Shown in pieces: positions 1-9,780 of a stretch of DNA of 64,000 bases (positions are counted from its first letter, which is position 1; the number at the start of each line of letters is the position of its first letter). Position numbers and translations under genes: made by a program. This DNA comes from Rhipicephalus microplus (taxonomy: Eukaryota > Arthropoda > Arachnida > Ixodida > Ixodidae). The DNA is taken from assembly GCF_043290135.1 (NCBI RefSeq), contig NC_134710.1, forward strand, positions 252,390,092-252,454,091. The letters run 5' to 3'. Below the pieces are notes generated by a model that did no database searches, was not told the origin of the DNA, and was given only the letters and a program-made list of their open reading frames with translations.

Positions 1-474
1 TCTTGCATTATTATTGTCCCTTCATCTTTAGTTAAAGCATCGAGACGATGCCTTTTTCAGAGGGGGGCAATGCCACGTTCCATTTCCCAAGTTTTTGTTA
101 TCGTCCCAAAACACCACACGATTTTCAGCGCAAACCGCGCCTGCAGTTTTCTAGAGGGTTCCGGACTGTAGTAGATCATTTTGATAAGATCACGCCCACT
201 GTGCGAATGGTACAGATTGTTCTGGAACGCACGCCGCCGCCAGCGATAGCACTAGAACATTCGACGGCGGGAGTATAAATGCCGACGCGCTTCGCCGCTT
301 GTCAGTTGTTGATCGAAGGCCGACGCTCCGTTCGCCGCTATCAGTTTGAGACTGCTATCTGTGCGAGACTGCTGCTGTAATTGGACTTTCTGTTTACCGG
401 GCACAGGTTCGCCCAAATAAACAGTTAAATTCCAACAAGAAGTCTCCTGTCTTCGGCCACGTCACGACCCCGTG

Positions 475-477
<3 letters not shown>
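1..477 (+). mobile_element. 3' part of an LTR (partial, starts before the window)
   Basis: This stretch has the organisation of a retrotransposon LTR. A TATAAA box lies at 274-279 in a GC-rich stretch and AATAAA lies at 416-421. The sequence ends in CCCCGTGACA at 468-477, with the terminal CA expected of an LTR. The 5' end lies outside the window, so it cannot be said whether this is a solo LTR or the 3' LTR of a full element. No coding sequence is associated. It is not obviously the LTR of the gypsy copies further right. The family is unassigned. Confidence 0.5.

Positions 478-525
<48 letters not shown>
478..525. repeat. (TA)n microsatellite
   Basis: An uninterrupted run of alternating A and T directly abuts the LTR end. 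Confidence 0.95.
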
Positions 526-528
<3 letters not shown>

Positions 529-1394
529 AGTCATTTAACATTCCCTAACCTCATGCATAGTGAATATAAGCACTGCTATTCCAACCATGTAGTATTTCCT
601 TTATCCACCCCCCTCAGCAAACAATGCTGAGGTCCACATTAGCAGTCACCAGGCCTGTCAATTTTTTTAAGAATTCAAATGTGGATTTTTTAAGATGGTG
701 ACCATGAGATTGGTAAAACTGCGAAAAAAAACTGACGTATTACAGCTGCAGTTATGTCATAATGTACTCCAATTCATTTTGCCAATAACGTTTTTAAAAC
801 CATGGCAATGGCACACGTTCGTGCTCTCCCTACAACCGGTAGTCTGGGCGCAAATGGCTGAGTTGTGTCGCGACTCTATGCAAAGTGCTGTTTTTTGGCA
901 AGTCACATATTCAGTCCTGGTCTCCTATTAAACCAAGACTTCGGATCGATGCAAGTCCAAAAAAGGACGTGAAATTTTGGAGGTGTATTTAATGCAAAAA
1001 GAACAACATAGAAAACCACAACAGCACATCTTTCATAGCACTTGGAGATACCCTTTTAAAATAATTCAGAAGCCGTGCAATAATACACAAGTGTCAGTGC
1101 TGAAATTAGGTTTGCATAGATTCTTTCATCTTGTGTTGTCTATCTGGTGGTCAGTCATCCTCTTGTGTAGTATTAGCTGACGTGTACCCAAGAATAACCC
1201 TGAGTTTAAAGTTCGAGCGGTCATGTGTCTTGTTGTCTTGTTATAAATTCATACAGCCATAAGGCATACCGGCAGACTAGTTCACCTGGCTTGCAACACA
1301 GTAAGTCATGTTTTTCATTGTTTTAGCTTGCACATATGTTACCCTGCAGTGCTCAGAACTTATTTTGAGGTGTTTATTTCTATTCACCTCTGCA
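526..1394. other. No gene recognised
   Basis: Unremarkable AT-rich sequence. Short open frames here show no recognisable domain and no supporting splice or poly(A) context. Confidence 0.5.
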
Positions 1395-1735
1395 GGTGTT
1401 TGAAAAATGCTCAGCGTTTCATCAAGTTGTGGCTGTTCAAGTTTGTTGGCCTTGATGAAGGTTAGGAAAGGCACTTCACAGATGTGTTCATAGATTTGCA
1501 GCCCTATCGCTACTGCCCCTCAGAGCAGGGACCTGTGATGGTTGGTTTCCTGCCCAATCACTGCTTTCAGGACCCTGTGCAGCCCAACGCCATTGCCTCA
1601 TCTCCTGCTGCAGCCACTAAATCAACGCCCCACCTCTGCTGCCCTGGCCAGCCCTATGCCCATGGAGCCTTGCTGTACTCTGCTCCTAGTTTGGGCTACA
1701 TTACTGAACAGCAGTCACTTGAAAAGGTGAACTGA
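1395..1735 (+). CDS. Candidate terminal exon(s) of an unknown gene
   Basis: A pyrimidine-rich stretch ending in CTCTGCAG (1387-1394) precedes a short open segment reading ...FIKLWLFKFVGLDE. A second open segment begins at about 1481 and runs to a TGA at 1733-1735, in the register ...DVFIDLQPYRYCPSEQ. It is rich in Pro, Ala, Ser and Gln and has balanced, gene-like codon use. A poly(A) signal follows 28 nt after the stop. The two segments are in compatible phase only if about 21 nt between them (1460-1480, GT...AG) are removed, which is too short for a normal intron. This may therefore be a single downstream exon or a damaged copy. No family is recognised. Confidence 0.28.
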
Positions 1736-1763
1736 AAATACTTGTTTACACTGTATACTTAAA

Positions 1764-1769
1764 AATAAA
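1764..1769 (+). terminator. Poly(A) signal AATAAA
   Basis: Canonical hexamer 28 nt after the stop codon of the candidate terminal exon ending at 1735. It could equally be a chance match in AT-rich DNA. Confidence 0.35.
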
Positions 1770-2249
1770 GTTACAAAAATTGTGTTTTGGTATTCTTATA
1801 TATAGAGTGCTTGTGTGCGGAATATTTGCAGCGAGCAGTTATGTTAGCTAGTGTTTTTAGCTAATTCCTAATAAAATAGCCTATGGTACGATTTCTCGCA
1901 AAACTGAAAATGAATGTGTGGAGAAAACTAGAAAGTCACTAGACTTTTGCAGTCTTGTGCTCTACATGTTTGGAGAATAAAGGGCAATGAAAAAAACGGC
2001 AAAAATGGACAGTTTAGCGTAATTGTGTAGTGTTTCTACACTAAGTCATCCAGTGGTCAATCACCTTGATGTATACTACACCGCGAAGCTCGCATGGGGC
2101 TGCTATAATCTGCTTGCGGAAGGTCTGGGGGAGTTATGTAAAGTCTACAGGATAAGGAATGCCAGTAGTAAGAAGCCCATATTAATAATGGGGGAGTATT
2201 GCCAAGCCAATGGTAGCGAATATTCGTCGTAATCGATTGTTGGCGTAAT
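1770..2249. other. No gene recognised
   Basis: AT-rich sequence without recognisable features. It ends where homology with 56883 onward begins (at about 2250). Confidence 0.5.
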
Positions 2250-4757
2250 AATGGCATTTTATTGGCAACAAAGTAGTCCGAGAATGATCCTCAGCTGTAT
2301 GTATATTGGCAACTACTTCGGTGAAAGGACGGTGTTAGTGGGCCGGTGTCGGCTGGATATTGGCAAATGAAACGGTAGAACGTCTGCCCCAGGTTGGCTT
2401 GAGCGTCAGAGCAAGTTGCACCTGGCCGAGATGCAAACCTTGAGCCAATATTGCGGTCGACGTTCGACGATACGGGTCCAAGATTGGTACAACGCCGGTG
2501 TGCTCTCTGGGTTGAAAGTTTCTGGGGCCTCCTGCAGCTATCGAGGACACATCGCTCGGTTTTCTCGAAGGCGCCAACAAGACGTGACGCGGCTACGCTC
2601 CTGAAGAACATCAAAACTTCCGCCCGACCAAGAACTATGTCTACCCTTTCGCACATCCTATCACCACTCATCGTCTCCTACTTACCATACTGACAAGCCT
2701 GGCAATACCCGCACGTCTCGCCACGGGTCGCCTTCGCTAGGTCACCATTTAGTGTCGCCTCTACGGCCCGCCTCCCATCCCACGAACACCCACGCGGGAA
2801 ATTTCCCCAATGCAGCTTTAGAAGGGGAAACTGAATCCACCGGACAGCTAACAATACCTCCACAGGGTCCGTCTAATTTGATAGCAATGTTTCTAGAAGG
2901 GGTACACGTTCAGGCCCTTGTAGACGCTGGCACTGCCATTTCGATTATTCATGCTGATTTTCGTTCCCGCATTCGAAAAGTCACCAAGCCTTGAGGTGGC
3001 CCACCTCTCCGTGCAGTGACTAACGCTCAAATTTGTCCACTTGCAGTGTGTGCCGTTATAGTCTGCATAGAAGGCATTCGTGATGACGTCTTTATTGCGG
3101 TATTTCGCGAGTGCGGTTTCACGGCATAGAGCCAAGCCCTCATGTCGGATCAGGTACTTTTGCTACTTCGATTCAACCGCACCCACCATCCTTCACAACG
3201 AGGCAAGTAGTTATGGTGTAGGTGCGGTACTCTTCCAGTGCGAAAAAAATTCACGCGAATGTGTCGTTGCTTATGAAATTCGTGTTCTTACAGCTGCAGA
3301 AAAGAACTACACTATCACCGAGCAGGAGCACTTTGCTGTTGTTTGGGCAGTGCAAAGATTCCGACCATATCTTCACGACCGTCATTTTACCGTCGTTACT
3401 GACCATAAAGCTCTATGCTACATTTCATCACTGAAAAAAAGTTATCAGGTCGCCTCCGTCGCTGCGTGCTTCGCTTGCTTGAGTACAATTTCAATGTCAC
3501 CTACAGATATGGGAAGAAGCATCAAGAAGCTGATAATCCATCGCGCTGTCCTTTGCCCAGCAGAAGCTACTCGACATCTATACTCCAAAACGAATGCACC
3601 TCAACAATCGTGACTCTAGGTTAATCACCCGACACCCTATCCGTCCTTGTTTCACAACAACGTATCGACCCATACTGCCGCACTATTGTTGACCGCTTGA
3701 ACGGCTCTACTACTTCTCCAAACGCCAGACTCGGCCAACAACTTTAACAATCCAAGCTTGGCGGTGGTGCTTTATGCCGCTAAATTTACCACATCGATAG
3801 CAACAAGTGTTTACCCGTAGTCCCACGTGAAGTTTTAGAAGGTTTACATGACGATCCAACCGCCCCTCTCCCATGCCAACGGCGAAATTGACCGGCAACT
3901 GCTCCGGCTGGCTTAACGCAACCTCTTCCTTGTGCCGCCTCGCATATTGAAGTTGTTGGACTCGACTTGGAGTGTCGCTGGATTGTCACTGCTGTCGACC
4001 ACCTTACCCGCTACACAGAAACAGCTTCTATACCATCGGACACTGCAACTGGGGTCGCCGATTTCTTTCTTCACCAAATATTTTTACGCTATAGAGCTCA
4101 ACGCATTCTCCTGGTCCGTCGTGGCAAAGTCTTTTTTTCTTCTATCAGTGTTCTGCCTCGAACACTTTGCAGAAGACGTCTTTTAGTTACCACCCGCAGA
4201 CCAACGGATTGACTTAACGCTTTCATCGGACATGGTCGTCATGTACATTCACCCCAACCACACGAACAGGGATGCGATTCTACCCTTCGTGAAAATCGCT
4301 TATAATACGGCAGCTCAACGCACTACCAGCTTTTCTTCATTTTTCCTTGTCCATGGTCGCTTTACGAGTTTCACTCTGGATATCACTTTCCTTTCGGCGT
4401 CTGCACCCTCGACAACTTTTTTGTCCGAAGAATCTTTATCTCGTCTCACACACTGCAGTCCGCTGGCCCACTTTAAATCAGGCCTCTCTCAAGACACTCG
4501 AAAATCTCGTTACGACTCGTCTCGCCGTGTTGCGAGTTCTTCTCTTGGTGACGAAGTTCTTCTTTGGACTCTACTGCGCGTCCCTGGCTTACGCGACAAA
4601 TTTAGCAGTCACTTCTTTGGGCTGTACACGGTGGTCGAACGCACATCTCCTGTCATTTACCACGTTTCTCCTATTAGCAATAATCCTGATCATCGTTGCC
4701 GAGCGACAGGATTAGTGCAGGTATCTCGTATAAAGCGTCATGTGCGACGTATTTGAT
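2250..4757 (+). mobile_element. Ty3/gypsy retrotransposon relic, copy 1 (gag end, PR, RNase H, IN)
   Basis: This is a degenerate gypsy pol region with parts in the usual order. About 2530-2580 holds a decayed CCHC zinc knuckle (C..RGHIARF). About 2880-2990 holds an aspartyl protease with the active site LVDAGTAISII, where the canonical Asp-Thr/Ser-Gly is Asp-Ala-Gly. About 3150-3560 is RNase H with VTDHKALCYIS; the first catalytic TDAS is altered to NEAS. About 3960-4340 is the integrase core with IVTAVDHLTRYTETA; the Glu of NGLTERF is a stop codon. The reverse-transcriptase fingers and palm are missing between protease and RNase H, and the integrase HHCC finger is deleted. Several frameshifts and stops make it non-functional. 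Copy 2 at 56883 shares the RT deletion but keeps about 145 bp lost here. Confidence 0.88.
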
Positions 4758-5150
4758 AATACTCTAAGGTGACCACGTGGCCGCTTTCACCGCGCTGGGA
4801 AATTAGTGTGAGCGCGGCAAGCGAATGAGTCTTCATACTCTTAGAATAACGCGTTCGATGCCCTAACCACTGAGAGTCTTCATTCTCTTTTGATATAATC
4901 ATCAACTGCGCATCTTAATCATCTGTAAATATGAACACCAGTGTGCTATAGCGCAACCCTAGCTGAATAAACCAGTTCCTTCCACTATGCTGTATTTCAT
5001 GGCGAAACTTCTCAGACTTGATTCCTGACGACGCAAAAAATTGTCTTCCTTTGGTAGTTATTTCAAACACGAATTCACTTACTCAATTTTTTTGTTTCAC
5101 GATTCGGCTTCTATATTGCGCAGGGTGCACGATGCACCCCGCCGTCCTAA
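4758..5150 (+). mobile_element. Noncoding 3' region of gypsy copy 1 (LTR-like)
   Basis: Sequence after the integrase stop is conserved in three places: here, at 59560-59890 (+) and at 9425-9780 (-). It contains a promoter-like AT-rich tract and the poly(A)-type hexamer AATAAA within CTGAATAAACC near 4965-4975. Position and conservation suggest part of an LTR or 3' UTR, but no matching 5' LTR was found upstream, so LTR identity is inferred only. Confidence 0.45.
4827..4889 (-). repeat. 31-nt tRNA-fragment insertion with 16-bp target-site duplication
   Basis: Direct repeats at 4827-4842 and 4874-4889 (GAGTCTTCATWCTCTT, 15 of 16 identical) flank a 31-bp insert at 4843-4873. Read on the minus strand, the insert matches nucleotides 12-42 of the tRNA-like cloverleaf of the 35-43 kb array at 28 of 31 positions, covering the D-loop through most of the anticodon stem. 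The homologous loci at about 59620-59645 and, inverted, near 9690 lack both the insert and the second repeat. That makes this an insertion rather than a deletion elsewhere. Confidence 0.8.
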
Positions 5151-7242
5151 TTGGTTTCTACTCTTGAGACAAAAGTTCCGCCACGTTATTTTCAAGTAAA
5201 ATTCGATGAGTATTCGGATTACACCGGTCTGGTATGCAAAACAAAAATAAATTCGTCAAGCCGAATACCCGGCTTCGAGGTGAGTGGTTTCTCGTCCACG
5301 TTGATACAGTCTTATCAACAACAATGATAACTGTGTTGAGCCGAGCTACAAGACTAAAGTTTAACAAAACCCATGATACTAAAACGTAAGAAGAAAACGA
5401 AGCGAAAACAAAGGCGGCTTCACGAGTGGTGGTTAAATGTTTCGCAACAGACAAGGCTGTAACTCACCGATCATGTTTGGTCATAAAAAGAAACATGTTC
5501 GATTATCATTTCCCCGAGTGGAAGACTGCCCAATCAATGTATAGGTTGGCACATGTCGATGTAAAACTTGTTGGGCAACACAAACTATGCACAGCATGAA
5601 ACAGCAGCAAAAGCAGCACGTTTCATGATGCATGCCGCATACTATTTCGACATTCCCCCCCCCCCTCGCCAGTTTTCTGTATTTTTCTGTAGTTTTCAGA
5701 ACAAGCAAAGAAGCACAGTGGCTCATCGTTGACCTCTCGCTCGTTGACATTGTCATAAAACTGAAAAAAATATCCCAAGTTTTACGTAACATGCTAAATT
5801 GTTAGAAAACGCCACTCTTCGAAGCCCCAGCCAGTAGGACACTCGGTGTAGTCGGCACGCTCTAGAAAGGAAGGAGGTGCTAATTTCCAGTCCAGTCCTC
5901 TTCGCGCGGTGGAATGGTGTATAGGGAGTCGAAATGTGATGCGTGTTCAATTTCTTAATGGCTAGGTAACGGGCAAGTGCCACCCGTAACAGTGCATTCA
6001 TAAAGGGAAGCTGAAGCACTTTTTAAAAACATGACATAGGAGCGTGCACGGACATATTGATCCTTCTTGAATTAGAAAAGGGACGTAAAAGGTTTCCAAA
6101 ACTAGCGCCAATAGCACTTTTCGGCAAAAAAAAACAGTGGCTGCTGCCTCCGGGCTTCTTGAGACGTCGAGTGAACACGGTGACGTCACTCTCGGTATGC
6201 CACGTCGTCTGTAACAGCAGCACTGCTGAAGTGTGGCCTCGTCGATTAGTTACAGGAACCGTACATCATAGGTTAGTCATGGAGGCCGTGGTTAAAGATA
6301 AGAAAGAACAGCTGCTCCGAGCCAAAAAATACTAAGGTGACGTAAGTTTCAAAGCCCAAACTTCCAGCGTGCTCACGGGCACAGAGCAAGGCAAGCTTTT
6401 ATTTCGCCTCTTCTAAAGCTCCTGCTACTAGAGCCGCGAAAACAATCATGACATCCTCAACAATAATGTAGGTCCTTCCTAAACACAAACCTTCATTGAA
6501 TTTCAAAATTCCTTGAGTTATCTTTGAGATGACACCTTCACAGGCAAACACAGGGATAGGGCAAAGGTAATAGATTGCATAGGTTTCGGATGGCAAGAAA
6601 AGACAGGGCGAAAAAATTGGCAATGCGATTCGTTCGACTCTCCTTGCCGGGATGTGTCCAAACAAACGCAACGCGCATCAGACCAACAAAGTCAAGGTAC
6701 ACGTGATGCGCACGAACTAACGCGGGAATTAAGGAAAGTTGGGCCTTTCAAACTCACAAGTAAGTCCAGTTGATTCTGATGGCTGATCCCTTCATAAGGC
6801 TCTCACGAAGAGGAGGGCCACCGCACAAATCCGCCGCTACGGAGAGTCGAAGAGGACCATCGGGATCACAGCACGTCTAATGCGGCAAGGAGTGCGCCAG
6901 TCTTTGTGTTCGTCGAGAGGCCGGCGCAGGTCTGCGGCGTCGAGGGTGCGGGTGGCGTTGTCATCGAACTTTAGGAGATTGCGGCAGAAGCCAGCAGATG
7001 CGATGAAGCACGTGGTGTCTTCGTCGTCGTGGAGTGCGTAGTGACGACGACCACAGCCGGTTGAGACGAGAACGAAGCCCTCGTCGTGTTCGTGGAGACG
7101 ACGGCGCACTCGATGTAGATCGCAAGACCGCTTCCGGGGCCACGCTGCTGTTACCGACAAGGTGATTCCGAAAAGAGCGGAACATGATTTTCGCCTGGCT
7201 ACAATGCTTGGCGGCAAGTCGCGGTGCTGTCAGATGAGACCA
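5151..7242 (+). repeat. Repeated spacer of the gypsy/ORF1 composite, unidentified
   Basis: About 2.1 kb, collinear with 59891-62034. The right-hand third is also collinear with 12663-13345. No protein domain is recognised on either strand. Long open stretches on the minus strand around 6840-7220 are partly conserved as peptide between copies (for example around CRIRRAVIPM) but are interrupted in each copy. It could be the body of an undescribed element or an untranslated region of the flanking retroelements. A C-homopolymer lies near 5656-5667. Confidence 0.55.
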
Positions 7243-8054
7243 TCATGACCACAGCTTTGCGCTGGACCTGCCGAGAAGTGAAGGGCAGCTCGGTTGCGGA
7301 TTGGTTTCCACTACAATTTTGGCAGCGTTGATGTTATGCTGCAGACAGTCTCCGGCGTGTCTGACGCCGCAGCGCAGGCGCGGTTGGTCTCGCGAGTAGG
7401 TCGCGGTTTCGTGCCGGATGCGGCGGCAGCGGGAACACTGCAGGGGCTGGGGCTGGCGAGGATGTGGGCACGCACAAACACTCGGGGGGGGGGACGGGGG
7501 TGCCTTTTGCTGGGCAGCTGCAGGCGTTGAGACAGGAGATAAGATGATGTTTTGTCTCATGCAGAAAGTTGATTTATTGATTTGTGGGGTTTAACGTCCC
7601 AAAACCACCATATGATTATGAGAGACGCCGTAGTGGAAGGCTCCGGAAATTTCGACCACCAGGGGTTCTTTAACGTGCGCCCAAATATGAGCACACGGCC
7701 CTACAACATTTCCGCCTCCATCGGAAATGCAGCCGCCGCCGCCGGGAATCGAGCCCGCGACCTGCGGGTCAGCAGCCGAGTACCTTAGCCACTACACCAC
7801 CGCGGCGGGGCCTCATGCAGGAAGTCAAGGCCACAGTATGAATGGAGGAAATTCCGGTTTTCCTCTTCCCTCGCCCGGATAAATGTAGATGATAGCGGTG
7901 TCATGGCTGCCGGTCTCCTTCGATCGGGTTTAATTTTCGAGCGCGAAGGCTTCCTTGGTTCCTCCTGTTGCCTGGGCACCGTTGTGGATGCTGAGGCTTC
8001 CTGGATGTAATCATGTTGATATTTCCTCTTCCGATAGCCTTTCGGCGACGCCAT
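7243..8054 (-). pseudogene. LINE ORF1 (gag-like, CCHC zinc knuckles), left arm of palindrome 1
   Basis: Reading leftwards from ATG at 8054 (MASPKGYRKRKYQHDY), a basic Ser/Pro-rich N-terminus is followed after the SINE insertion by zinc-knuckle sequence near 7460-7340 (QCSRCRRIRHETATYSRDQ, then RCGVRHAGDC). The spacing is that of the CCHC knuckles in ORF1 of Jockey/I-type non-LTR retrotransposons. The first knuckle keeps C-x2-C-x4-H but has Tyr for the last Cys. The SINE at 7570-7811 splits the frame. Homologous ORF1 copies lie at 9058-9422, 62035-62557 and 63466-64000. Confidence 0.65.
7570..7811 (-). mobile_element. tRNA-derived SINE (Ruka-like), full length, with TSD
   Basis: On the minus strand it begins with a tRNA-like head: A box TAGTGGCTAAGG and B box GGGCTCGATTCC (about 7745-7756). 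A conserved body follows and it ends with an A/T-rich tail (ATCAATAAATCA). It is flanked by 14-bp direct repeats at 7556-7569 and 7812-7825 (CTCATGCAGRAAGT, one mismatch). It is transcribed by Pol III and mobilised by LINE machinery. I recognise it as the tick Ruka-type SINE from memory. It interrupts a LINE ORF1. Related fragments lie at 14461-14612 and 54327-54404. Confidence 0.9.
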
Positions 8055-9057
8055 CTGTAGCCCTTGTAAAGGCTGCGTGTAAAAGTGCGTTAGAGCAAAT
8101 ACGACGGAAAGGATAGTCGCGCAAAATACAAACCTCCTTTTTGCTTGCAAGCGTACGTGCCTCTCGCTTGTTGACTCAAGTTTCCATAAGGAACCGAATA
8201 CGCATTGCATCATCTTTTTATTCATTTTATCATTCTGGCTTTGTCGATATTTTTAATAAAGAAGAAAGAGGGTGCAATAGCGTTGTTTAAGCTTGCCACG
8301 TCATTTGTTCAATGTTGCATCACGCGCACGAGCAAGCTTCATGCTTGCACAGATGAGTATGTATTTAGCAGGCATGAGTGTTTAATTGTGCGATACCTCT
8401 ACTGTACAGATCACCTTGCGCGCATGGTATTATTTCTCTTTTTTATCGATCTCTTTTTATTGATTTTCTTTTCCTTTTTTGTAAGAGGGAGAGGGCATAG
8501 GGAGAGTTGTTTATCTTTTCAATGTCATTCATTCATCGTTTCATCACGCGCACAGTTAGCATACATTGAGGTGCGTGAGAGAAAACACTGAACGAATGGC
8601 ATGGAAATATAAACAACTCCCCTGCATCCTCTCCCTCCTACAAGAAAGAAAATTGATAAAAAAAAGATCGATAAAATAGAAAATAATGATACTATGCGCA
8701 CTGAGTGTTCTGAAGAGTAGAGTTATCGCACAATTGAACTCTCATGCGCGCTAAATATATGCCCATCTGTGCACGCATAAAGCTTCCATGTGCGTGTGAT
8801 GCAACGTTAAACGAATGACGTGACAAAATTAGGCAACCTACAGCGCCCTCTTTCTTCTTTGAGAAAAAATATCGAGAAAGAGTGAATGATGAAAGAATAA
8901 AAAGATGATAAAATGCGTATTCGGTGCCTCATTAAAACCGGGGTTAACACGCGAGAGGCACGTACGAATGCAAGCAAAAATGACGGGTGTATTTTGCGCG
9001 GCTGTCATTTCCGTCGTATTCGCTACGTTTTTTTGCACGCAGCCATTTTGAATGCTA
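8055..9057. repeat. Core of palindrome 1 (axis near 8562)
   Basis: The noncoding region between two divergently oriented LINE ORF1 5' ends reads as an imperfect inverted repeat. For example, GAGTTGTTTAT at 8504-8514 pairs with ATAAACAACTC at 8609-8619, and the sequence around 8090-8130 pairs with about 8990-9040. The centre is AT-rich with many TATTTTT and TTTTTTAT tracts. The same core recurs at 62558-63465. The two ORF1 upstream regions face each other, which is a head-to-head arrangement. Confidence 0.75.
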
Positions 9058-9422
9058 CAGATAGCGTCGCCGAAAGGCTGCCGCATGACGAAATATCGAC
9101 AGGATTCTGTCCTGGCTACCTTGGCATCCACACTGGTGCTCGCGCAGCAGCAGGAGCCATGGGAGCCTGCTCGCTTGAAAACAAACCCCATAGAAAGAGA
9201 CCGATAGTCATGACACCGCCATCAACTACCTGCCTCCGAGCGAGGGTAAGAGGCAAACCGGACATTCTTCCTCTCCTGCTATGGCCCTGACTTCCTGCAA
9301 GGCACACAACACCATCATAATTCATTTCGCTATGCCTACAGCTGCCCAGAAAAGGATATCTCCAAGGGGATGTGTGCAGCACAACATTCCCACTGGATAA
9401 ATTGTAGCGAAAAACAACCCGG
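9058..9422 (+). pseudogene. LINE ORF1, right arm of palindrome 1 (truncated)
   Basis: Homologous to the minus-strand ORF1 at 7243-8054, but the start codon is ATA (9058-9060) and the zinc-knuckle section is deleted. The sequence jumps from the mid-ORF1 region (about 9360) to the post-knuckle region (AACATTCCCACTGGATAAAT). It joins the inverted gypsy 3' region at about 9425. Confidence 0.6.
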
Positions 9423-9424
9423 TA

Positions 9425-9780
9425 TACATCGTACATCCTGTGCAATATGGAAGCTAAATTGTGAACCAAAAAAATTTGACTCGGTCACTTCCTGTTTGAA
9501 ATAGCTACCAGAGGAAGACAATTTTTTGTGTCATCAGCAACTGTGTCTGGCAGGTTTTGTCATGAAACACTACATAGGGTTAGGAACCGGCTTATTCAGC
9601 CAGGCTCATGCTGAATCACACTGGTGATCATATTTAGAAATGATGAAAATGTACAGGTGGTTATGATATCTAAAGAGTAAGAGTCATTCGCATGCTGCGC
9701 TCACACTATTTACCTCGAAGTTGAAAGCGGCCGCATGGTCGCCTGCGAATAATATCAAATGCGTTGTGCATAATACTTTA
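9425..9780 (-). mobile_element. Noncoding 3' region of gypsy copy 3 (inverted)
   Basis: The reverse complement of the post-integrase region seen at 4758-5140 and 59560-59890, including the CTGAATAAGCCGG segment equivalent to CTGAATAAACC. It lacks the 31-bp tRNA-fragment insertion present in copy 1, so it serves as one of the empty sites. Confidence 0.6.

Noticed and set aside
2291..2671. Minus-strand frame conserved with 56945-57196.
   Set aside because: It is the antisense shadow of the gypsy gag zinc-knuckle region. Conservation follows from the duplicated element.
6837..7217. Minus-strand frame in the spacer as a host gene.
   Set aside because: It is interrupted in the two other copies of the spacer and has no recognisable domain, so it is reported only as unidentified repeat sequence.
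8205..8591. Plus-strand frame rich in Phe, Leu and Ile resembling a membrane protein.
   Set aside because: It spans the AT-rich core of palindrome 1. The hydrophobic composition comes from T-rich codons and is not conserved in palindrome 2.
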